Source: Siphonodentalium dalli
Lineage: Eukaryota > Mollusca > Scaphopoda > Gadilida > Siphonodentaliidae
Direction of reading: 5' to 3'
NCBI GenBank assembly: GCA_032622095.1
Contig: CP136065.1
Location: 52,759,949 to 52,823,948, forward strand
DNA length: 64,000 nt
Shown: one piece after another, positions 11,504 to 23,705 of the stretch
How positions within the stretch are numbered: the first letter of the stretch is position 1
Layout of the letters: each line of letters begins with the position of its first letter
Translations under genes and position numbers: made by a program
Notes under the pieces: generated by a model
Seen by the model: the letters and a program-made list of their open reading frames with translations, nothing else
Databases searched by the model: none
Told to the model about the DNA's origin: nothing

Positions 11504-13540
11504 ATGTACCTTCCGGAACGACGAAGAACTGAAACTCACCAGATACAAGTCTTTTCCGAAAAATATATCTGGCAGTTTTTATTTCGTGCAGCACGGTTAC
11601 GCCTATTCAATATAGCTCTACTCCTGATTATTTGTGGAGACATCCGTCCACATCTTAGAACATATTCGATTGCTTCGGATGAGCTGCATCATATTTGGAT
11701 ATTTCATCTAAACTCCAAAATTGCTTACAGCTAAATGATTACCATGTGATTTGCTTTACTGAAACAGACATTCATGATACGTTTTCATCCGAAAATATTT
11801 TTGATCCAATCTTGTTTGTGAACTCGGGGGAGGGGGGATATTTGCAATCCATATAGCCTTTTCGCGTATACCGGAACTGGAATAGGATAACTCGGTCAAG
11901 TGGTTCAGAATTTATATGCCCTAAACTAGCTACTTACTGTGCATATCTTACAAATTTGATCAATTTTGCGATCCTGAATATTGGGAACTATTAGATGAGG
12001 CTATTGTAATTACATCGGATCTGAACCTGCCGCTAATACTCACCGAAGAGTTCACCTCAAATGCGATCAACCAGGCTCCAAAATAAATACTATAATTAAT
12101 GCCTACCCGATTGAGTGTCCCACTAGAGTAACATAAACTACTAGTACCCCCTCGATCCCATTCTTGTCAGTGAAGATGTTGTATCTTACCATGTAGATGT
12201 TTTGGATCTCGGTATATCGGACAACTATGCAGTATACGCATACGTCGCCGTTGAGTATAGTCCCCAAAAGTATATTTACCGTACTGTTTGGCAGTATCGA
12301 AACGCCGATTTTTAACGGGCTCGGTTATTGATCTTTGAAATGGATTAGAATATCATTCTGAAAAGCACTAAAGATATAAAATCGGCGACTTGTGTATTCT
12401 CCAGAAAATTTCTCACAATTTTGAGAGAAATAGTTCCCAGAAAGAAAGTTCTTATCCGAAAAAGTGTTGGTTCAATTCTGAATTAAGATCTGCCATCCGC
12501 AGTCGAAGTCGTTTACACCGCATAGCCATAAACTCATGGAAACCGAAAGATTGGATTAGATACGAAAAGAGTCGAAATTCAGTAAACAATGTGAAAAAAG
12601 TAGGCAAAAGCTGAATTTGATCAAGATCTCGAGACTTAAATAAAATCCGACTCATCCGCAAAAAACTTTTGGTACATTGTCAAAGAGCTTCTTGATAATG
12701 TACCGAACTCTTGCATTCCACCCCTGCAAAACATCAGCGGTAATTTGGTCTTTGATGACGATTCTAAAGCCTGTGTCCTTAATGAATTTTTTTTACTAAT
12801 TCAGACATCGACAATTCTAAATGCAACCTTCCTATTTTCCGAAAAAAATGTGATAATAATATATCCGATTTGCTTGTCACGATCGACGATATAACTGAAA
12901 TCATACAGTCGACCAAGCCAAACAAAGCACAGTGTCACGATGTGATTACTGATTGTATGTTACGGGGAACGATTGGCAGAGTGGTAGTCCCTCTTCGTAT
13001 TTTAAAAGAATGACCGTTCCGTTATTTAACAATTACCGACCATTTCACTGCTACCCGTTCTTGGAAAGATTTTTCAAAAAGTGGCATTGAAATACTTTTC
13101 CAAACATTTCTTTAACAACGGATTGATATATGGCTATCATTCCGGTTTCATTCCTGGCCACAGCACATGCATCATGACATGCAGCTGCTAGAAATACAGC
13201 ACTCCCTGTTCCTTGTGCCAGGCTCTAGATAAGATATTGTGCACATGTGCTATTTTTTGGCGATATTTCCAAAGCTTTTGAACGAGTCTGACACGAGGGG
13301 TTGTTATTTAAACTTGAGCAGTGCGGAGTCAACAGCCGACTTCTGGTCTGGATTCAAAATTATTTATCTGACAGGACACAAAGAGTACATGTTGGGAAAA
13401 ACCTTTTTTCGAAATTGAATGCAGGAGTGTCCCAAGGGGGAATTTTCTTGGCTCTTTCTTCTTCTTAGTTTTATAAATCATATACACGAGAATGTAATAT
13501 ATCTTTCTCGCGCATATACGCCGACGACACGTGTTTTACA
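11504..13540 (+). pseudogene. LINE (CR1/Jockey-like) with endonuclease and RT, broken
   Basis: This is a non-LTR retrotransposon with many frameshifts and stops. The first open stretch (11504-11734) ends in a hydrophobic segment and 'CGDIRPH' (residues 44-50), resembling the N terminus of such elements, where a 2A-like peptide often sits. Pieces of an apurinic endonuclease follow: 'CFTETDIHD' near 11755-11780 and 'DPILVSEDVVSYHVDVLDLG' plus 'ISDNYAVYAYV' at about 12150-12250. A basic linker lies at 12390-12614. Reverse transcriptase sequence runs from about 12690, with the YADD active site at 13517-13528. Similarity stops near 13540, so the thumb and C-terminal finger are missing. From about 12330 it aligns at nucleotide level with the copy at 44.2-47.0 kb, at roughly 85-90% by eye. 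That copy lacks the endonuclease, so the two complement each other. Confidence 0.85.
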
Positions 13541-14160
13541 TGCTCATAATCCTCATGTCTTAATCCAAAATGGCCACAGGAGGGTGAACAATTTTGTTCC
13601 TTATACCATTCCACGTATTGTATTAAATGTTCTGTTCAGAGAGTATAAAACCCTCCTATCTACCCACACCAACGAGGAGGAATCGGGCACCAGGACCTTT
13701 GAAAATAAATCATGTCACGAACGTGTGACAATTTGTATGTACACGTTACAACAAGTAGCTCCAACCTCAACATTATTCATCATGAACAGACGCCACGAGT
13801 AGCCTATAATAAACAAGACAGGCACCAACTCGTATTTATTAATCCTGACATAATCGTCAGAGCATTCAATGTTTCCTTCGACAAGCAAATCTTAGAGTGT
13901 TGGTGGAAGAATGCCACATTCGGACCACAGTGTCTCTAAAAGCCCTTCGTCATCGGTCCATCCATTTTCCAATGGTGACAGAATAGTGTACTTATTCACA
14001 TGACCAACACGGGAGTTCACCCGTTTTCACCTTTACCAACCATCTATATTAGCATCAAAAATCTCACCGTGTCAACGTTCTTCGCTCTATAGGAAATCCA
14101 AGTCCATAAAGCGTCTTATTACCATGCCCGGTATATGCCTACCATCAAGTCTTGGTCAAA
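13541..14160. other. No recognised feature
   Basis: Lies between the broken LINE end and a gypsy remnant. Short reading frames (for example 13419-13802) start inside the LINE but read out of its frame. No domain recognised. Confidence 0.35.
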
Positions 14161-15735
14161 GATGAAGACCGCTGAAAGACGGCATTCAGTACAAAACACG
14201 AAAGCTGGGAATTTGTCAAAATGCCCTTTTGGCTCTCGGGAAACCCTTATACCTGGTCGAGGGTAATAAACCTGGTTTTCCAAGGCCTGAACTGGTCAGT
14301 AGCATTGTGCTATCTCGACGACGTAGTTATTGGAGGTTTTTCGGTGTCTAATCACCTCCAGAATCTCCAGGAAGTGCTACAGCGATTCCGTAAATATAAC
14401 CTGAAATTAAAAACCCAAAAATGTGAGTTCTTCCAGCACAAAATCGAGTTTCTAGGAAGAATAGTCAGTCAGGATGGGGTTAAAACTGAATGACGAGTCC
14501 CTCGAAACAGTTAAAAACTGGCCAACCCCATCAAGTACCAAGGAAGTAGAAAGCTTTTGTGGCCTCGTGATCTATCATCTGGCTTTTGTCAAAAGTTATG
14601 CCGAGCTGGCTAGACCATTATAAGCCCTCACTGGAAAACAGTCATTCATATGGGGAAGAACAGCAGGAGGCCTTTGATACACTCAAGGCCTATCTGGTGT
14701 CTCCTCCAGTCTTGGCACTACCCAACAGTGAAGACTCCTTTGTCCTGGATTGTGATGTTAGTTGGTGGGCCGTCGAGGCGGAGCTCTTGCAGATCATAGG
14801 GGATGAAGAACGAGTTTAACCGGCAATTCCGTCACTACCTTTTGGACAAGCTCTTCATTCTAAGGACGGATCATAGCAGCCTCAAATGGTTGATGGGTTT
14901 AAAGAGCCTCCATGGTCAAATAGCTAGATGGTTGGAGGAACTCAGCCAATATGACACAGTGATTGAGCACCGATCGGATAATAAGCATGTATTCGCTGAC
15001 GCCCTCTCCCGAATACCAACTGAGGTCACTTGCCAGCAGTATACCGCGGACTGTGCCCTTGACACGTTGCCATGCAAGGGCTGCAAATACTGTCAGCGTC
15101 TCCAGCGAAACTGGGCTAGATTTGAAGAGGAAGTTGATAACATTGTGGCTTTAGCCCACGGGTTATGGAAGATTGTAACTTAGAATAACCAAGTGACTAC
15201 ATCTGTCTCAATGGTAACCTCCGCTAATTACTCAGGTGAGGAATGCTGGAAGATGGATTACAAGGGCTGCCTTGGGACCCAGGGGGCGACTGGTCGGATT
15301 GCGAGCCATGTACTGTCTGTGTCTGCCCAGGCACTGGATGGATCTACTCAAAATGGACTTGCATTACCACCATATAAGACAAAGGTGGAGTGTATTCCCC
15401 TTCCTGATCAGACCACAGAAACGATGGCATGTGCGGCGGTAAATGAATTCTTTGCACGCTTCGGATGCCCCTTGCAAATTTTGACGGACCGGGGCCCATG
15501 TTTTGAAAGTAAACTTTTCTGTGCGATCTGCGAGTTACTCCAGATACATAAAACCCGAACGACCCCTTATCGACCTTCGGCAAACAGCCAGGTGGAACGT
15601 CAAAAAACCGGACCCTGATGAATGCCGTCCGATTATTCGCTAACAAAAACCAACGAAACTGGGACAAATTCCTTCCCCAAAATAGCGGGCTCGCCAAGAT
15701 CATCAGTGCACAGACTTACTGGCCAAACCCCAAAT
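14160..15735 (+). pseudogene. Ty3/gypsy pol remnant: RT, RNase H, integrase
   Basis: Three frames of a Ty3/gypsy pol gene follow in the expected order. The RT segment (14221-14493) shows the 'MPF' start of the fingers/palm, the YLDD catalytic motif at 14311-14322 and 'KCEFF...FLGRIVS'. A second piece (14586-14819) carries the RT-RNase H linker with 'FVLDCDVSWWAVEAEL'. A third (14803-15183) has 'RTDHSSLKWL', 'GQIARWLEELSQYD' and 'FADALSR', the RNase H end. The last (15193-15618) is the integrase core, with 'TDRGPCFES' holding the second catalytic Asp (about 15486) and 'NSQVERQ' holding the catalytic Glu (15595-15597). The first catalytic Asp and the zinc-binding domain are not found, so part has been lost before 15300. 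A frame change near 15618 carries the similarity to about 15720. Nucleotide sequence is GC-richer than its surroundings. Confidence 0.9.
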
Positions 15736-15978
15736 AAACTTAAGTTGGGACGTGAAGTTAATTAAATGCAGTGACGAAATCGTTTTCGTTAGTTTATCGC
15801 CGATAGATGCGTCCCGAATCGAGTAGTAAATATTTACAATTGAGAGTAGTTCTGACGTAGTTCTGTTTTCTATGGAGTGGTTCAAATTTTCGGCGATTTT
15901 AGTATAATGTTACATTCCTCCAGTTGTCTTAGCGCCTGAATACTAACTTATCAGTTTCACGCATCCCAACAAGTACAT

Positions 15979-16739
15979 AATACCACAGGGACTTGGAATT
16001 TGGTAAAAACCCCTCTTTTATTGGCAGAACCACCACCCGGGACCATAGGTCACGGAAGGAACGAAACACGAATTTGTTACCACCCATTTTGAACTCAACT
16101 GTATTCCTACAAAAAATATATTTTCACTAAAAACTTTTGGTACCTCTTACACCGTAGATGCCAATCTACAACATTCCATAGGTATATTTTTCCAGTTCTT
16201 CGAAAACCTCACTTTATTTCGGTAATGTATTGTAAATTCACCAACGAACACAAATCTGCGACACCTCCATCACCAGTTGTAGAATCTGAATGACAAATGG
16301 CACAAAACCATTTTTCCGGAATAACAAAGTCGGAACGAAATAAAATCGAAACCTAAATTTAAAGCCCGCGAAATTCAAAAATATTTGAAAGTGCGTGCGG
16401 TTTTCGAACTTAGGCGCCAGAAAACTTAAATCAGTTTATGTTTGCGTCATACTATGCGCGTTTTTGATGATCTTATCCTGATATTTTGTGTATTTTCTTG
16501 AAAATTTTTGTATTTGTCTGTCTGCTGTTATCATCTGATGAAAATGACGACTGTCCAAGAAGATATTCTTCATTTGACTGAATGGTAATTAGTACAAATA
16601 TTTTAAATATAATTTATTTCTATTTATGGCACGACCACGTGGTATTGGTTTTTGTTATGTTCGTTGTGCACCGGTAGGCCTATGTACTACTTGACTTGGT
16701 AATGCTACTGGTTGCAATGATTGGTCATAAGGGGACCAC

Positions 16740-16813
<74 letters not shown>

Positions 16814-18513
16814 TCTCTTCTCTCTCTCCTCTCTCTCTCTCCCCCCCCTCTCTCTCTCTCTCCTCTGTCACGATCTGTTTATAGACCTAAACTATCCATC
16901 ATATAATAGTAATAGTAATCAACCCACTGATCGAATATCACAAAGTAGAAGAAAACAAAGATATATAGACTCACGGGGAGGCCTGGTATATATATGCCTA
17001 TGCATGAAGCGATTCCTTTGTGCGTTTTGGTGCATATTCGTTGCCAGAATATCTTGATTATTTCCACATAAAATGCTGTTTTTTACTAGTTCTGACGAAC
17101 AAATATATGTCTTAGTTGACGAAAGAAAACATTTTTCTTCAGTTAGGTAACGATATATAGAACGAGTGTTTAGTTTCGCGAAATTCAAAATTGTCAATGT
17201 AGGGTACAAAAGCTCGCCATTTATATCATAATATGCCAAATATAGTAACAAAATGTAATAAGATTCTTTCATGTCATCCTGCGTATTCTTTACGGTATAC
17301 GTTTTATTTGTGCAAGTTGAAAGGCAAACTGGTTTACCGAATAACTAGTTTATAAATTTGAGTTAGTGATAAACTCGCTAACATAAATTTTATTTAATAA
17401 GCAACTATAAGTATTGTCAATTGTATCACTACCAGGATATATAAATAGTATACGTCACTCGTGGCTCGTAACGAATCATCACCAAAACTCTCAAAGAATG
17501 GTTTTAGGCATATGATTATATAGCCTGTGCTCATGAATTGGAAATTCAAGACAGCTAGCCGCCATATGGCATTGTTTTTCTCAAAGTCGAAAATACCCCA
17601 CAAAAATATTTAAAACATTACTTAATGTAACTTTCATGGTCGATGAAACGAGTGGCTGAAATCCTACGGGGTCATGTTTCTATGAATAATTTCACGATGA
17701 TCGTACCAATGCTACAGTATATAGCAATGATTCGTTCTCATTTTGATATCGATGTCATGACCCATGAAAATTTCACGATGATCGGTGCATCGACAAAGCT
17801 CTAGGCAGTGTTATTGATTTATATATGCAGGGTTATCGCTGAAATCCAAGATGGCCGACGGCGGCCATGTTTCTTGGGGAATTCACTCCAAAATTATTCG
17901 TTCCCATCTACATGTCAATGTCAACCTCCATGACCAATTTAATTATGATCGGACCAACAATACGTACCTGATCAGGAGCTCTTCGAATTCTTGGTTAAAA
18001 ATTGTGTTATACCAACCACGACGTATGATTGACGCAGAATTACATATATTAAATTGTATTTGACACAATTTATCAGTTTCGGTCATGTAATAAACATGTA
18101 ATCAGCAGCTATGTTCGAAATTATAAACGGTACTTTCATGCTATCCGTCTCCGGATCATAGTTTTAAAGTTTCCGCATATTTCGGTACCATTTCCGCTAC
18201 TCAGATTCTACAACGGGTGATGGAGGTGTCGCAGATTTGTGTTCGTTGGTGAATTTACAATACATTACCGAAATAAAGTGAGGTTTTCGAAGAACTGGAA
18301 AAATATACCTATGGAATGTTGTAGATTGGCATCTAAGGTGTAAGAGGTACCAAAAGTTTTTAGTGAAAATATATTTTTTGTAGGAATACAGTTGAGTTCA
18401 AAATGGGTGGCAACAAATTCGTGTTTCGTTCCTTCCGTGACCTATGGTCCCGGGTGGTGGTTCTGCCAATAAAAGAGGGGTTTTGACCAAATTCCAAGCT
18501 CCTGTGATAATAC
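15979..18513. mobile_element. 2.5-kb element with ~315-bp near-identical inverted ends
   Basis: The arm 15979-16293 is the reverse complement of 18202-18513, about 98% identical by eye, including 'cacccgggaccataggtcac' and 'cttttggtacctcttacacc'. The ~1.9-kb spacer contains the CT microsatellite and no recognisable transposase. The arms could be long terminal inverted repeats of a non-autonomous DNA transposon, or a recent inverted duplication. The right arm directly abuts a LINE 3' fragment. No target-site duplication was confirmed. Confidence 0.7.
16742..16868. repeat. (CT)n microsatellite
   Basis: Uninterrupted CT dinucleotides to about 16810, then CT-rich sequence with C runs to 16868. 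The apparent serine-leucine reading frames across it are artefacts of the repeat. Confidence 0.97.
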
Positions 18514-18516
18514 GTA

Positions 18517-18700
18517 TAAAGCAACATATCCAATGCTCTAAATGATAAATTCTTCATTGCATCGTCAGGTAGATTCCGGAAATTTTTCAAAATCCTAATA
18601 AGCCTATTTATCCATTTATTTGTCCATATAGCTATCAACATTTTCGGCTCAGCTCGCCATAGCCCCTGCACCCCCTGATATGTGTCCACTCACAATTTCA
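18517..18700 (+). pseudogene. 3' scrap of the 44-kb LINE family
   Basis: Aligns with about 46575-46780 of the LINE at 44.2-47.0 kb: 'aaatgataaatt', 'catcgtcaggtaga', 'gaaatttttcaaaatcc', 'ataagcctat' and 'ctcggctcagctcg'-like blocks occur in the same order and spacing. It covers the end of the reading frame and the start of the 3' untranslated region. It begins immediately after the right arm of the 2.5-kb inverted-repeat element. Confidence 0.75.
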
Positions 18701-19015
18701 GAAAGACCCACAAATTCACAGCGAAGAAAATAAATATTCAATCTACAATAGTAATTTAATACGACTATTTTACACATATATGTGTTGAATTTTGACTGTA
18801 TACCATATAAAACTCAGTAAATTTTGAGCACATCATGTGAGTTCAAGGGACGCAGATAAGACTACACAATAATGGTGCTCATGGTAGAGGGCTCTGATCA
18901 ACTAATATTATATACCAAGATACAGTCTGGAACTAGAAGTCATCGGCGGTTCTGGCAGCCTCATCTCGTTAATATTACTCATTCTGTTTTATGTATTGTC
19001 GCGAAAACAGAGCTT
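18701..19015. other. No recognised feature
   Basis: AT-rich sequence leading into the 61-bp array. Nothing identified. Confidence 0.35.
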
Positions 19016-19453
19016 GACCGGTCAAACTCTCTTGTGGTTGAAGGATGTCTGACGCGGAACCATCATCGACATATCAGACCGGTCAAACTCTCTTGTGGTT
19101 GAAGGATGTCTGACGCGGAACCATCATCGACATATCAGACTAGTCACACTCTCTTGTGGTTGAAGGATGTCTGACGCGGAGCCATCATCGACATATCAGA
19201 CCGGTCAAACTCTCTTGTGGTTGAAGGATGTCTGACGCGGAGCCATCATCGACATATCAGACCGGTCAAACTCTCTTGTGGCTGAAGGATGTCTGACGCG
19301 GAGCCATCATCGACATATCAGACCGGTCAAACTCTCTTGTGGCTGAAGGATGTCTGACGCGGAGCCATCATCGACATATCAGACTGGTCAAACTCTCTTG
19401 TGGTTGAAGGATGTCTGACGCGGAGCTATCATCGACATATCAGACTGGTCACA
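19016..19453. repeat. 61-bp minisatellite, seven copies
   Basis: Units start at 19016, 19077, 19138, 19199, 19260, 19321 and 19382, exactly 61 bp apart, with a partial eighth to 19453. Each reads 'gaccggtcaaactctcttgt' then 'ggatgtctgacgcgg' and 'catcatcgacatatca'. Copies differ at only a few bases. The units abut with no unique spacers, so this is not a CRISPR array. Confidence 0.95.
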
Positions 19454-20139
19454 CATTTCATTGAGAGGGTCAGGGGAAATACATGGCTAATGTGAACTTA
19501 TAATTATATCTACGGAATTTGGAAGGTGGCATAAAATATACCGATAACTACATGATATACAGATCTACATGCTTTATAAACTATTATTTTTTTGGCGGTC
19601 AAAGTTATGTTTTTTTTTGCCAACGTTATGTTCCGTCTGTCTTCAATTTCCCGCGCAGAAGTGAGATCAGCGCTCTTTATTTATCAAATAAGGAATAGAC
19701 TAACAAGGAGCACTCTTTATTGTACAATGCCAAAAACTAAAGTGGGGAGACGATTTTTCTAAATAATACGACCTGAATAAGGTGAATAAGTCTTAAATTA
19801 TTATGGCATATTAACGAAAAAAAAAAACGTACCGAAGTCAAAAGCAACTTTCAATTAGCTATTTTCATTGTTTTGCACCGAAGTAAAATAAACGCTCTTT
19901 ATTCATACCATATCAGGAATAGTCATACACTGAACGCTCTTTATTGAATAATGCTGAAGGCCGTTAAAATTCCTATGACTTGAATACGTTTTTTTTGTGG
20001 CATATATATTGAATGTCGCATGTATCGACCTGCTTTCATCCCCGATACTCTGGATCGGCCGATACTCTGGATCGGGATGTAACAAGAGCCCAATTATAGG
20101 CTTTGAGCCATTTCCGGACCCATCACTCCGTAGATGGCG
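19454..20139. other. No gene; 'cgctctttat' motifs
   Basis: Contains repeated 'gcgctctttattta', 'gcactctttattg' and 'aacgctctttatt' blocks at 19669-19720, 19892-19945, similar to those near 9700-9760. It probably represents old copies of one dispersed repeat. An inner direct duplication 'ctctggatcgg' lies near 20045-20075. Confidence 0.4.
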
Positions 20140-20990
20140 TTCATATAGCATCATATTCCTGAGTAGTTTATTAAACTTGAGCCGTTGGGCCATATTTAAT
20201 ATAATTTCTTGATATTTGGAACGTGACTCACATTCGAGAAGACGCAGCCAAAGTTGGATTTTGATCACGGTCCGATGATTTTTCCTTTTTCGACGTTTAG
20301 AATTCTGAATTGTTGGGTTGTCCAGATGATAACTTGTGCAATATTCAACAGAATATCTTGATATTTTGTAAGTGGTTCATATTTGAGAAAACGCAGGTCA
20401 TGGTCCGCTGATTTTTGACGGAGTTATTCCACTTTTTTGGGGTTGTCCGGATGATAACTTGAGCAATATTTAATGTAATTTCTTAAATATTAGTACGTGA
20501 TTCACATTTGAGAAGACGCAGGTTAACTTCTATTTTGTTCACGGACCGATGATTGTTCGACCTATAGAAATCTTAATTTTTGGGTTGTCCAGATGATAAC
20601 TTGGGCACTATTCAACAGAATATCGTGATATTTAGTATGTGGTTCATATTTGAGAAAACGCAGGTCAAGATAGAATATTGATGGTCACGGCCCTTATGAG
20701 TTTTGACGGAGTTATATCCCTTTTTGTTCAGAAATCATAATATTTTGGGTTGTCCAGATGATAACTTGAACAATGTTTAACACAATTCCTTGATATTTGG
20801 TAAATGGTTTAGAGATAAGAAAATACAGCTCAAGTTTGAATGGTCCAATGATTTGTGGCGGACTTATGTGCCTTTTCGACTTAGACATCATAATATTTCC
20901 ATTGTATAAATTATAACTTGAGCAATTTTCAAAAGAATCTCTTGATATTTGTTGTGTGGTTCACCTTTGAAAACAAGCAGGTCATCGTCA
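20140..20990. repeat. Degenerate tandem repeat, ~130-165-bp units
   Basis: About five or six diverged copies. Each contains 'gggttgtccagatgataact', 'aatntcttgatatt', 'gtggttcatatttgagaaaa' and 'cgcaggtca'. The marker 'gggttgtcc' occurs near 20312, 20441, 20582 and 20747, and a weaker copy lies near 20895. No coding similarity. Confidence 0.75.
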
Positions 20991-22071
20991 ACTTGAAATA
21001 AAATTTCTTTAAAAATTTGTCCTCTATGTTCTTAAAAAAAAGCAATCTTCCCAAAAAGCGACATCGTTTCGGCGGACATGGGGTATGCGACCTTTTGTTA
21101 ATTTTTATTTCGTCCTACGAACGGTAAATATACATGGGAAGTTTGAATAATTTGCTATGAAATCAGATTTAAATTTTGTAACAACCGGGGGAGGGGTTGT
21201 ACAAAATTTGTAGGAAGTTATGCCGTTTTTTTCATCTGGCATTTTCGGGGACCCCCATGCCACCCCCATACAAACAAAACAAATATATTTTTACTGGCAA
21301 TTTTTTGATTTTGACACCAGCCCCCAAATTTCACTAATACTGGTCCGAAACCGCACAAAACTCTACATATATTGCTCACACCACTGGGAACTTATCACAT
21401 TTAGTCCAAATGACGGTTTAACCAGATTTCACAGCTATGTTTTAATGAAAAATGAAATTTGAAAATTTTCAAATACTGACTGATAGGTATATTTGTCTAA
21501 CACATACATGTATTAAGAGTTTCCAGGTCAGTTCGTGACGAGAGTATGCTAGGTCAGCCTGGTGGTCAAATTCCACACTGCTAAATGGAAATTCTAAAAC
21601 ATCGATGTAGTGGACAAATAAAGCAACTATTCAGAAGCCGATAGCTACTACATATACAAGCTAGCTGAATAGTATATGGCATATTATTATATCAGCTCTG
21701 ACAATTAGCCAATCAGCGTCGATATATAGTGACGGTGTATGAACCCATATTAGGTCGGTGACCTAATATGAAATCAATATTAGGTGCCTATCCGCCAACG
21801 TGCTATCTGTCGGAAATCATTTTCTGTCAATTTAAAGACATGGTGCCATGTACCAAAACCTGCATGCGATATATTTGAGGAATTATAAAGACTCATAAAT
21901 TGACTATCAAACTCAACAAGTTGTCCTACTTCTGGTAATTAGCCACTGACTCAATGCGTTACATAAGTTAATGGCCCTAGACGACACATTTATCTTATCA
22001 AATTACAATAGATTACAGTGACGATTATATAAAGGGATATGCTGGATTTTGTCCACTGACAAAATAAATAC
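20991..22071. other. No gene; one small palindrome
   Basis: A 24-bp palindrome with arms 'catattaggtc' lies at 21747-21770, followed by another 'atattaggt' at 21778. The same 'taatatt' words appear in the 22.1-kb palindrome, which hints at a common origin. No protein recognised. Confidence 0.4.
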
Positions 22072-22212
22072 GTTACGGGACGCTTAGTGGTCGGATATGG
22101 TGTCATGTGAGGCTCAGCGAGATCAATATTAGGCTCGGCCTACGGCCTCGCCTAATATTGATCTCACTTCGCCTCACATGACACCACATCCGACCACTAA
22201 GCGTCCCGTAAC
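22072..22212. repeat. 141-bp palindrome, arms ~67 bp
   Basis: Left arm starts 'gttacgggacgcttagtggt' and the right arm ends with its reverse complement. The centre is 'ctcggcctacggcctcg'. A few mismatches only ('gatatggtgtc' against 'gacaccacatc'; 'gaggctcagcgaga' against 'tctcacttcgcctc'). Long near-perfect palindrome of foldback-MITE type. Confidence 0.9.
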
Positions 22213-23484
22213 TTATAATATGCATCAAATTTTACAAAAATGTTTATACATATCCAGGTGTGATATCATTTTCCCATGCAAGTGTTTACATGAACCAAAC
22301 ACCAAACATGTGTTTGGCTATTTGGCTGTAATACCTTTTTTAGCTGACAGCATTATCTCAGCTAGGACAGTGAACTCAATCTTTATTTTCGAGTCACTGC
22401 TGACATTTTGTAGACACGTCGGTTACACAGCAGTTGTTAAGCTCCAATTCAACTAACCTTGACATATTTTGAAATTAGATAAACACAGAGAGGAGATTCA
22501 CCAGGCTGCGATTAGAACAATTATTTGATCAATTGCTGATATTAGCAAGCCTGGGTCCAGACAGGATACACACAATTCCATAATTTCATACTATTGTCTG
22601 ATTAGTCTGCCAACCAGCCTCAGCATTATTCCACATCACTTTTGTTAGTCTACTGGGGCAATAACTATTACACTACATTATACGTAGTTACGAAACCAGA
22701 CTTGGATACTTTAGGTGTTGTGGGAGTAACATATTTAGTCATCTGAGTTTATAGATATGCAAATAATTCACTGATTGACTCGATGCGCTGATGGCAGTTA
22801 TTGTATATAGCCATTGATTGTCACATTAATGTTTGAGACAGTTGCTCGCTCTTTTTCCATGCGCACTATGGTCTAGGCTTAATGGTCTTAGTTTCTTCAG
22901 GAAAAGTTTATTTATTTCAGTTTTACGTTTTTCGAAGCTCTTTATGTTTATGTTTCATAAGTGGTTAAAGGAAAAACCTAATTTAGTTCGTTCATACGTT
23001 TTCTAAACTGTTTTATTTATAATATTGTTGAAGTTTCCACACTGGCCTCAAGTCTATTTTTACTTAATATTTTGTTGAAAATATATGATTCCAGGTTTTT
23101 TCTTCTAAAAATGTCCATGTCGGGTATCGGAAAGGAAGTTTTTTCCACCTCAATGTCCCATATGCAAGATGCCATAGCCACTGAGACCCATGTGGACTCC
23201 CTGTAACATAAATATGGTATTGTTTTTAATACAGTAATATGTTTTAAACTGTTACAAATGTCATATACATATACAGGCACAAAAGGTCTTTAGTAAAAAA
23301 TGTGCATGAGTTTGTAACAAATGCGTTTTTACCTCTCTGAAAAACCTACCCTCCCCGGCATACCTTCCTGCAAATTGTTTGTTACCCCGCCCCCATTAAC
23401 AACTATATTCTTCTAAAAATTAAGTCGCATATTTTAGCTTCTTTCATCTGTAGAGTTCAGTTGTATCCATATCGTTGATATCGA
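22213..23484. other. No recognised feature
   Basis: AT-rich sequence with short unrecognised reading frames. Nothing further identified. Confidence 0.35.
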
Positions 23485-23488
23485 TTAA

Positions 23489-23701
23489 ACCTTTCTATAC
23501 TAAATGGAGTTTAATGCACTTATAAAAGTATACATTGGAATGGTCTATTATTCGTGGATGGATTTAAGGAAAAATGAGCAGACAACATATATTACAAGTA
23601 CAGAAGGAGTCCTATTTAATGGGGGTTATGTTCAGATAATAAGTTCAAGAAACGACCATGAGAGATAACTACTCATCCATGAGTATTTAGTATATCAAGG
23701 G
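23489..23701. mobile_element. TTAA-flanked MITE, 'TATAC' family, copy 1
   Basis: Bounded by TTAA at 23485-23488 and 23702-23705. The left end ACCTTTCTATACTAAATGG and right end with ATTTAGTATATCAAGGG are inverted relatives. The interior 'gtatacattggaatggtcta' and 'aactactcatccatgagtat' match the copies at 25470, 31741/34420 and 34847. No coding capacity. TTAA target use points to a piggyBac-type transposase acting in trans (inference). Confidence 0.75.
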
Positions 23702-23705
23702 TTAA

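Noticed and set aside
16696-16906. Serine-leucine-rich reading frames
   Set aside because: Produced by the CT microsatellite.
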